Positions 1-8,200 of a stretch of 17,320 bases of DNA are shown piece after piece (position 1 is the first letter of the stretch; every line of letters starts with the position of its first letter). The stretch covers positions 1 to 17,320 of the forward strand of contig CAXHKQ010000021.1 in the NCBI GenBank assembly GCA_964017145.1, written 5' to 3'. The notes beneath the pieces were generated by a model. That model saw only the letters and a program-made list of their open reading frames with translations. It was not told the DNA's origin and ran no database searches. The translations under genes were made by a program, and so were the position numbers. This stretch comes from Agrocybe praecox (taxonomy: Eukaryota > Basidiomycota > Agaricomycetes > Agaricales > Agrocybaceae).

Positions 1-1
1 T

Positions 2-659
2 TTGGTGCGAGACATTAACGGTGTTTGTGGAGTGGCTCGGTCAGCGTGCTACATACGACCAATGAGCTTGTTCTTGCTGAAGGCAGCTGCGCTGCCGATG
101 GTCTTCGCAGCACTGGATTCTGTTCAGTTGTATAGGATCACGCCGGTCGTGCGCGAGAAACCGATTCTTCTCGTTTACCTCCAAACATCCCTCTTCATCA
201 TAGGCATAGTGCCAAATGTGCATGCGGCTGCAATGCTCGCTTGTGGACATTTGTTCGCTCGATTGAACGAAGAAACGCGATTGTTGGTGACAGCTGCAGC
301 CGAAATAACCGAACCGACAGCCGCTAAGAGCGAATTCAGACGCATGCGGCGCTTCTTGGAGCTCGGTGAACGACTGGATCGAGTGGCCGATTTGCACCGG
401 CGTCTGGCCGATCTCACCAAGCGGGGTGCACTGCACGCTGTCCGTGTCGGTCATGGTTTCGGTGACATATCGCACGATGAATGGTTTGCTGAGAGCATTT
501 GTGGCATATGTGTTCAGCGTGCAATGGGAGCTAATTGGATTCCTGAATCGATCCTCTGGGTTTCCTTGGCTGGTGATTGCGTTTGATTTGTTGATATCGC
601 TGACCGACTGCGTAGATTTGATGTTGCTGGCGTGGATATGTTCAGAGGCTGAGGGGCAG
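2..659 (+). pseudogene. Gustatory receptor first-exon remnant, 5' truncated by window edge and frameshifted
   Basis: This is the C-terminal part of a Gr long first exon; insect Grs are seven-membrane-segment ligand-gated channels of taste-neuron membranes. The reading frame is open from the left edge and carries hydrophobic segments plus the motif SEFRRMRRF (about 329-355) followed by ERLDRVADLH. The same SEFRRMRRF motif occurs in the next gene. After LTKRGALHA (about 440) the family-like sequence continues only in another frame (NGLLRAFVAYVFS, then a further hydrophobic segment ending in CSEAEGQ), so one extra base or two missing bases lie at about 425-442. The exon ends at 659 with a strong phase-0 donor, CAG|GTGAGT. 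No matching C-terminal exon follows before 1884. It may be a pseudogene, a sequencing error, or a damaged alternative 5' exon of the neighbouring gene. Confidence 0.75.
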
Positions 660-870
660 GTGAGTTGTATTGGGACAAGGTGAACAACAACAGCGGAAAA
701 TGTATGACTCCGACGTTATATGTTAAAATGTTCTATAAATAACAAGCCGGCCCAGCGAACTTCGTTGCGCTTAAAAGGTTGATTGTGGTGAAATTGCACC
801 TTGATTTGCATGACTACCCATTCAATGTTCGAGCGTCGATTTGGTAAAAACATAAAACACGGAGCACATC
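660..870. other. Non-coding DNA after the first Gr exon
   Basis: This begins with the GTGAGT donor of the preceding exon and is otherwise AT-rich with no reading frame resembling a receptor. No exon with the expected Gr C-terminal pattern was found here. It is either intron or intergenic DNA. Confidence 0.5.
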
Positions 871-1105
871 AGGGCCCTAACTTTGCAACTCGTGGTCGGC
901 ACTAGCCGACGTATAACAGTTTTGAAATTGCAAGAATAAGAACAAAAATTTCGGCTAGGCATAACCGTTATGTTTGTGTTGGTCGAGTGAACTCAATTAT
1001 ACAGCTCAAAACTGTTTACATTCGGCGCAATTCACGACAACTGTCAGTTACCCGATGATGCACTGTCGTCTAGTGCCGACAATGAGTTGCAAAGTTAAGG
1101 CCCAG
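871..1105. mobile_element. MITE-like element with about 37-bp terminal inverted repeats
   Basis: The left arm at 872-908 (containing CTAACTTTGCAACTC and GTCGGCACTAG) matches the reverse complement of 1067-1104 at roughly 33 of 37 positions. The interior is AT-rich without a coding frame, and total length is about 235 bp. These are the properties of a miniature inverted-repeat transposable element. No target duplication could be fixed because the right arm runs directly into another palindromic block. Confidence 0.6.
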
Positions 1106-1311
1106 GACCGTCGGAATCTGCGAAGTTACGGTTTTTATTAATTTTTCTGCCTACATGTAGGCACAAATGAAAATCGTACGGTGCATTGATGCAGGCAGTT
1201 AATTAAAACTGTAACTTGACAGTTTCCGACGGTCCTGGAATTTTGAAATTCGTGCTGCATACATGTAGGCTGTTATAAAATCCGTAAATTCGCCATTTCC
1301 GGCGATCCTGG
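1102..1311. mobile_element. Compound palindromic repeat (second MITE-like element)
   Basis: The arm starting CCAGGACCGTCGGAA at 1102-1116 has a perfect inverse at 1224-1238, and the match continues inward with differences (AAGTTACGGTTTTTATTAATT against the inverse of AATTAAAACTGTAACTT). A third, more diverged inverse arm ends at 1311 (CCGGCGATCCTGG) and shares CCTACATGTA with the first arm. The 14-bp perfect palindrome GCCTACATGTAGGC lies at 1149-1162. The layout suggests a foldback element with one arm duplicated. No protein is encoded. Confidence 0.55.
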
Positions 1312-1883
1312 TCCAAATTTCAAAATTCCGGCTCCGTCATGTTCTAATCTACTGCAATTCGAAGGTATAACCCGAAGAATCATAAGGATCGGACAATGTT
1401 TCGGATACGTTATTCGTGGTCTAACATTTTTTTGGGTAATTTATATATAATAGATTTCTCACCTCGAAAAGACATCTGCCAGTGGTCGATGTCGATGTTG
1501 AGGCTACATAGTTTAAAGTGGGAATATCTCCATAGCTTCATAATGGAAATAATCTGTTTTTCAAACCCCAACACTTGTGTTGTGACCAAATCTATACTTT
1601 CTTTTGACTGCTGCGTGGTTGTATCCTTTCTGACTTCTGACCTACCGATTTGATTGCCGTCCAAGAACATCACAATTATACCATTCCCATGCGATGCTCA
1701 TGCAGAACAAAACATATGTCGTGCTGTCACAATCAACATGATACCCGAATGACTTGTAATCATTCAAATGGTCTGCGATACGTATCGCTCGTATGTCCAC
1801 ATTGCGTATCCAACACTTGAACGCAAACACACACACACGCGAGCTCACCCTTGTCGTACGCGCACTCATTCAAGCGTTACGCC
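1312..1883. other. AT-rich non-coding DNA upstream of the 1884 receptor gene
   Basis: No recognisable exon or repeat family is visible. Two open frames of about 85 codons (1396-1653 on + and 1410-1673 on -) overlap and have no recognisable protein character. A short (AC)6 run lies at 1827-1838 just before the receptor start. The promoter of the 1884 gene should lie here, but no core element could be identified with confidence. Confidence 0.5.
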
Positions 1884-3504
1884 ATGGCCCAACCGCTCTG
1901 CATTCGCGTCCTCCCCTACATCGCCAAGACCACCGTCTTCGTTGCCCGCCTCCTCGCCTATCTGCCCTACCGACGGGACCCCGTCAGCGGCACCATCGTC
2001 CGCTACTGGGCCCACTACGTCTACTGCCTGGCCTTCATCGCCTCGGTGCTCCTGGGCACCCTCCTCAGTCTGGCCCGTCTCTATCCCGACACCCTGGACA
2101 CCCGATGGCAATCGGCCAGCACCAACTACGCCATGTCGCTGTTCGGTCTCCACTATCTGGCCACCTTCGCGCTGGCCTACGCCAACCACTACGCCAAGCT
2201 GCCCGCCATCCAGCGACTGCTCGCCGATGCCATGCGCCTGCGTCGCGAACGACTGCTGCCCGTTTTCGCTGCCAACGGCATGCGCCGACTGCACGGCATC
2301 GGCGATCTGCTGGCGCTGTTCGTGTGCAAAGCGATTGTGGTGCAGTGGCTGCGAATCTACTCGTTTCTGATCAAGATCTGGGCGCTGACGCCCGGCCATC
2401 CGGCCCTGGTGCAGGCGTTCGCCGTGCTGCCAGTGCTGACGATCAGCGTGACACCGGTGATGTTCTATGGCGGCATGCTGGCGGTGTTCAGCGGGTTCAG
2501 GCAACTGAACATGGCAATTGGGACGATTGCGGCCGGTGGCGCCGCCACTGTCGCATCTGGTGGCGGTGAGTCGGAATTCCGGCGGATGCGGCGCTTTGGC
2601 GAGCTATGCGATCGGCTGGACGCCGTGGCGGAGGCGCACGTTGCGCTGAGCGGATTTGCGCGGCGACTGACGGTGCTGATGGCGGGCCTGCTGCCCGTCT
2701 GGATTTCGTACAAAATGGTGGGGCTGATGGTGCAGATGTTCTTCTGCTATATGTATGCCAGCGGGTACGTGGCCGATGCGACTTTCAATGAGCCGGCCGA
2801 GGTGTTTGTGTCCGGAGTGCTGGGAGCGGCGTTGAGCTGCGTCGAGGTTGCGATGGTGGCGCAAGTGTGTTCGCGCACGACAGATGAGGCAAATAATGGG
2901 TGGTTAACTGATTAAATCCTGTAGGATTTTGTCAATTAGGCTTAATGTGCTGGTTTACTTTTACGTGTTTATCGGCACTACAACCCGATAGGGGTCTTGA
3001 CCTCCCTTACTGCCCTGCTACTCTTCATATACAAAGGAGTATTGCATATGAAGAGAAGCAGGTTTCAGGTTTTCCAGAGGCCATGTGGTTAGCACAGCGC
3101 ACCAAAAATCACAACCTAGGCAAGGTTCAACATCCTTTCTTGGATCATCGTTAGAAGAAAAACTTGCTTCAATTGATCGCTAATCTTGTTCGCTCTTTCC
3201 TTCCGCAGGCCCAGAAGAGCCTGCAAATCCTACACCAGCACTTTCTCACGGTCGACGTGGACGTGCGCTATCGCCGCAGCGTGGAGTTGTTCACCATGCA
3301 AATGATTCATCACAAATTAGACATCCAAGCGGGCGGCCTGTATCCGATTGACTATACGATGCTGTATTCGGTAGGTCACTGGAGAAAACTCCCAGTCGGC
3401 ATTTATGCGTAATTTAATCGTTGACCTTCGTCTTCCAGATCGTATCGTCGACCATCACATATCTGCTCATCCTCATCCAATTCGAGTTGGCGGCACTTGA
3501 TTAA
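1884..3504 (+). CDS. Gustatory receptor, three coding exons, 410 aa
   Basis: Predicted seven-transmembrane Gr, a chemosensory cation channel. Exons are 1884-2888 (335 codons), 3209-3370 (54) and 3439-3504 (21 plus TAA), all phase 0. The start is ATG at 1884 in GCCATGG; the open frame extends upstream only as TTG. Hydrophobic stretches lie near residues 39-64, 81-103, 137-166, 172-203, 254-292 and 305-328, with TM7 across exons 2-3. SEFRRMRRF begins at residue 229. Exon 2 reads QKSLQILHQHF up to PIDYTMLYS; exon 3 carries TYLLILIQF, matching the conserved TYhhhhhQF signature of Grs. Intron 1 (2889-3208) starts with GC rather than GT (GAG|GCAAAT) and contains a SINE remnant; intron 2 (3371-3438, GTAGGT...CCAG) is canonical. 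The ligand cannot be inferred. Confidence 0.88.
2970..3125 (-). mobile_element. tRNA-type SINE remnant inside Gr intron 1
   Basis: Read on the minus strand this matches the complete SINE at 8946-9115: ACCACATGGCCTCTGGAAAA near the head and GGGTTGTAGTGCCG near the tail. The tRNA-like head with the A box is missing or too diverged to see. The middle is rearranged: a 31-bp block (3012-3042) identical to 9033-9063 lies in the opposite orientation relative to its flanks. Its presence accounts for about half of the 320-bp intron. Confidence 0.7.
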
Positions 3505-3517
3505 CATGTACACTCTG

Positions 3518-3523
3518 AATAAA
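3518..3523 (+). promoter_or_regulatory. Poly(A) signal AATAAA of the 1884-3504 receptor gene
   Basis: AATAAA lies 14 bp after the TAA stop and 74 bp before the next receptor's ATG, so the two genes are packed very closely. Confidence 0.6.
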
Positions 3524-3596
3524 CGATAGCTATCATGTGTAGAGCCTATAGACAGAGCGAACAGAGAGCAGAGTGTTTATTCAGTCTTCGACAAAC

Positions 3597-4957
3597 ATGA
3601 ACAGCAAGCAATTCCTACGCCGTACTCTCTCCTTCGGCTATGGCTTCGTCACGCTCCTCGGCATGCTGCCCGTCCAGTACGACCAGAACGCTCGCAAATT
3701 CTACTCTTCCGTCTGGATTCGAGCCTATTCAGTGGCTGTTCTCGCTGCCTTCTCCTACCTCTATCTGACCAGTGCGGTCAGCGCAATAATGGCCCTGAAT
3801 CCGCTGGTCGCATTTGTCTTCGTCTATCTGACGCACGCTTCGATTACGGCCACCGTCCTACTGCAATGCGCTCGACATCGCGGACTCTGCGCCGTTCTGA
3901 ACGCTGCCCAAAACCTCGCCGAATCCTGGTCTTACTCCCCCGAAGCAAGTTCACTCTCTTGGCCACTTTGTAAGCTCTTCGCCAAGACGGTGCTTGTCAA
4001 TGCTGTGGCTCAGATAGCGCTAGTGCGCGCCATGTGCACGCTGATCCAGCAGCTGACCGGCACCTCCGACTGGCTGGCCATTGGTGCCGTTTCGATGGGC
4101 TACTTCATGCAAACGATGGTGGCGAACATGTTCTATGCGGCCATGTTGGCGGTCGGAGTCGCACTTGGCGGTCTGAACGAGGCGCTCGGCAGACTGATCT
4201 CAGATGCAGGGAAGGTACAACGAAATCAGCTGCTCAGCGAGCGTTCGAAGCGAGAGGAATACGAGCGGATTGCTGAGGATTTGGACCGGCTGGCAGAGTA
4301 TTGGGAAAGACTGGCCGAGCTGCGCGTCCAGCTGAATGCGGTGCTCGGCTGGCAGTTGCTCTGCGGAACGGTGAACTTTTTCGGTATCTTGATGCTGGAG
4401 ATGTTTCTGATGTATGTGTTTGTGGCTGAAGCGGTGCTAGCTGGAGTGGCGGTTGACTGGTCATTTATGAGCAATTCGATGGTGTATAATGCGGCGATAT
4501 TCGTTGAGTTGCAGCAATTGTGTGCCGTGTGTGAGAAGGTTGGTGGACAGGCAGAGCGGACGAGTGAACGGTTATACGGAGTGGTTTTGGTTGGAGTTGG
4601 TGAGAGGTTGGGACGAAGTGTAAGGGAATATAAAGGGATGGTGTTGTAGATGGAGAATAGCAAGATGTCTGATTTGTCTTTCAGATCGAATTGTTCTCGA
4701 TTCAGCTGCACCTTCAGAAGATGTCGGTGTCGCTGGCCGGATTTGTCGATCTGGACAATGGACTGACAACTTCGGTAAGATTTCCATGTGATATTCATGT
4801 TTCTCAAACCGTTAAGAACCACTCTTAATATTTTGTCCCTACGCAGATTGTCGGCTCGGTGCTCAGCTATCTGGCACTACTCATCGAATTTCACTTGCCC
4901 CAAGCACAGGCTAAGTTCGCTGCCGATCAGACCAACACGAAATTGCGCTCGTTCTGA
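3597..4957 (+). CDS. Gustatory receptor, three coding exons, 407 aa
   Basis: Predicted seven-transmembrane Gr with intact exons 3597-4619 (341 codons), 4685-4774 (30) and 4847-4957 (36 plus TGA). ATG at 3597 sits in CAAACATGA, a good insect start context; upstream in-frame extension uses only GTG. Introns are short and canonical: 4620-4684 (AGT|GTAAGG...TTTCAG) and 4775-4846 (TCG|GTAAGA...ACGCAG), both phase 0, at positions equivalent to the neighbouring gene but with a shorter exon 2. Hydrophobic segments fall near residues 40-65, 73-97, 124-150, 158-190 and 245-280. A charged loop SERSKREEYERIAEDLDRLA precedes TM5. Exon 2 contains ELFSIQLHLQ and DLDNGLTTS; exon 3 has SYLALLIEF in place of TYhhhhhQF. 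It is tandem with and co-directional to the other Grs but has its own poly(A) signal. Confidence 0.9.
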
Positions 4958-5033
4958 GACTGTGTCAATTATTTGCTTCGCTCTACAGGTGTTGACAAGG
5001 TGTAACGCTCGGCAAACAATGAATGGACATTTG

Positions 5034-5039
5034 AATAAA
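5034..5039 (+). promoter_or_regulatory. Poly(A) signal AATAAA of the 3597-4957 receptor gene
   Basis: AATAAA lies 77 bp after the TGA stop, in TTTGAATAAATTATC, before the next receptor start at 5229. Confidence 0.55.
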
Positions 5040-5228
5040 TTATCCCTCCCACTTGTCGATATTAATATACAACATTCGGTATAAACGTCCGTTTCAAAGG
5101 GTGTTTGTGTAAACAAAACAACCATACCTCATACCTAAACCATCCAACCCGTCTATGAAAGCATAGAAGCTGCCTATTCAAAAGTTATCGCAGAGCCAGT
5201 GTCCAACTCAACACCGTTCAAACACATC

Positions 5229-8200
5229 ATGCTCCAACGTCGCTCCTTCGACCTGCTCGCCGCTCTCGTCTACTTCCTCAACATGCTCTGTGGCAACGCC
5301 CCCTTCATCTATAACCGGCACCTCCAGCACTTCGAATCCCGCCTCTACCATCTCACCTATCCCGTCCTCCTCACCTTCCTCTACATCGGGCTGCACATGC
5401 ACTACTATCGCCTGACGCTGACCACCAGCTCGCTGATGCATCGGTTGCTCATCATTTGTCGATACGCTCTGGTCATCGCCACTCTGGTCGTGAACTGCGC
5501 ATATCGTGGGCGAATAGTGCGTCACTTGAATGCCGCACGCGGAACGTTGCTCCGTCTGGCGGACACAATGCGTGGTGTCCGATATGGAAGGTAGAGTTTG
5601 TTTTTGTGAAATCTTGGGGCGTTCTAGAAAATGCCTTTCCCAATCCCATGATTAGGATATTTTGAATAGGGAATTTCATATTTCCACACTAATAACGATG
5701 CAAAGAATGTCACAATATTATTCTAGAAAGAACCATCATTTCGAAAAGTATCTGTCAATATTTCAAACTGTCTTTATTTTCATTTAGAACCAGTGTAAAA
5801 AAACGTGTAAAATAATAATTGGAATATAATGAAGTTTTGACAAATACCCTCTAGAAAATGTTATTCTCTGATGTTAGCCGTATTAGTCTGTTATCCAGAG
5901 GACTATTCATCCGACGATTTATTGTAGGATAGTTGGAAATTCACGAGGAATTAAAATCACAGAAAAAAAAATCTCATGACAGAGCGGTTGCCGCAGTGGC
6001 AGCCAACATCGTGGGCGCAGCTGCACTAACGATGTACGGATCGTTCGGTATGTTTGACGTGACATCGCTGGGCGGAATTGGCGGCCAGAAGCGGCTGCAG
6101 GGCGAAGCGGTCGCAGTGGAGCCGCCGACGCGGACGTTTATTTTTGTCGCAATGGTGCTGAGGTTGTTTAGTTATTTGCTGCAGAGCGTTGCGGTGCAGA
6201 CGCTGTATGTGCTGATGCGGATGGTGAGGTTTTATTTCGAGAGGGTTCGCGATGAAGTGGCGGCAGTGATGGAGGAGGCAAGGCTGGTGGCAGAGGTGGA
6301 GGTGGTGGCGGAGGCGGTTGGGAGGAATTATCAGGTTTGTACTTACTTCCTTCCAGCAAAACCAAATATCAGTTGATTTCGCGATTTTAGTGAGCACCAT
6401 AATTACGAACGATTATAAACTGCATGGTTCACTAAGTTCCGGGAAAATCGATTTTCAGATACCACCACTCTCAAATCGATAACATTTTCCTGAAATGCCA
6501 ACTTTGAAATGAGGAATTCACAATGTTCATGGGTTTTCATCAGGTATAGTTTGGAAGTTATGTCGTTTATTGTAACATAAGGTTCCTAATATACGAACAA
6601 ATGGAGAAAAGAGAATTTCGTTCCTTGATTTAGCACTGTTGCCCGATGAGAAAATGAGCCAAAACATGTCTTATTTCGTGTAGTGCAGGATCTTCGCCAT
6701 CCGAAAACAAAAATAGCAAGTGTTTTCCAAAACACAAAATGATACCCAAAAGATATGAAAACAATGTTTGGACATATGCGAGAGCTTTTTGCGGAGAGGG
6801 TGCCGAATAACCGCAAAAAATCTCACAATTAAAAAAGTGTCCATAATATATGAATTGGACTATGAATTGTGGTCCCAAGTTGGGACCGGAACAACGTTTC
6901 TATTCGTATTTGGCCATCATTGACTATTACTAATTTCCAAATTCAAAATGGTGTCCAAGGAAAAAATGTGGCTGAATAAACCGCGAAAAAGAGCATTTTG
7001 CAATTTGCCGCTAACCTGGCAAATACGTTCCAGAGTTCCAGAGATGATCGTAATATTTCAGGATCGCTGGATTAAAGATTCAAAATAGTATTGTTCAAAA
7101 AGTTTGTGTTTTCGTAATTTTTCCCGCGGCGATTTTTGTACCTATTTTTTAAATGTTGGGGTGAAGATGTTCAATTTGAAGGTCTTGTCTCACGGCCTAA
7201 TATATCGATTAATTACTTGTTTTTGAACTATCGAGCACGCGTAGAATTTTGTTTAGCACGTGATAATAATTGGACTTCGTCAATATGCTGATCATCGCCA
7301 TCAACAACATGTGTGTAGGTTCATGCGGTCTACGAGAGCAAAACATAAGCAGAATCCAAAAGCGATATATCGTTTCGTGCTTCTTTTCAATTGTTGCATA
7401 CAAAGATGTTTGAAGAAATGTTTGAGTGATGAGATTTTGTGCGTGTATTTATTACCAATCATCTAAATATTCCCACATCGTTCTAAGCCACTCCTGTGAA
7501 AATTTACGTCATTTAAAACGAAGACGAAACTCGGATTTTTGTAAGGAGAGTATGATTTTATTTCAATTCTCATACAACATGTTTGCTTCATGCTTGGAGT
7601 GACTTGGATCGATTTGGGTATACTCATAAAATTTGATTTCTTTTTACACAAATTATTATTTTTTGGGTCGAGTTTTTTAAAACGTAACGGCTTTGCGTGT
7701 CCATCCTATGGACTTTACAATACTCAAACTTCACAACAAGTTACGCACCTAGTTAATAAACATATGTATCTCTATCATCGAAACTCCTAGAATACGTTGG
7801 CATTATCCAGGAATCCAGATATAAAACCATGTGTATTCATCTGCACACCACAGTATGTATCTGAACGATTTTGTTTGTCAATTTTCAAAAATTGCGTTCG
7901 CAGCACGATCGACACCGTTGGGCCAAACTCACTCAACGTCTGGACGCCCTGAGCGCCTCGCACTCGCAACTCGTGTGCATGTGCCGCGGCTACAACCAGG
8001 TGGTTTCGGTGCCATTGCTGGTGGCCATCGGCTTCATGTTTCTGGTCGTGGTGACGCAGCTGATCATCATGTACGACATTGTGTCGGATGGCGAGCGCGT
8101 CGGCTTGTCGGACTACACGTACATGGCCGCGTACGCGGGAGGAGTGATGTGGGAATTGTACAGGGTGTGCACGGGGTGTGCGGAAACGGTGCGCGTGGTG

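Noticed and set aside
1396..1673. Overlapping open frames of about 85 codons on both strands
   Set aside because: They overlap each other, have no recognisable protein features, and lie in AT-rich non-coding DNA.
5933..6376. A separate gene starting with a 147-codon frame at 5933
   Set aside because: It opens without ATG, contains receptor-like membrane segments, and ends at a phase-0 donor at 6334 that joins the exon at 7904, so it is an internal receptor exon.
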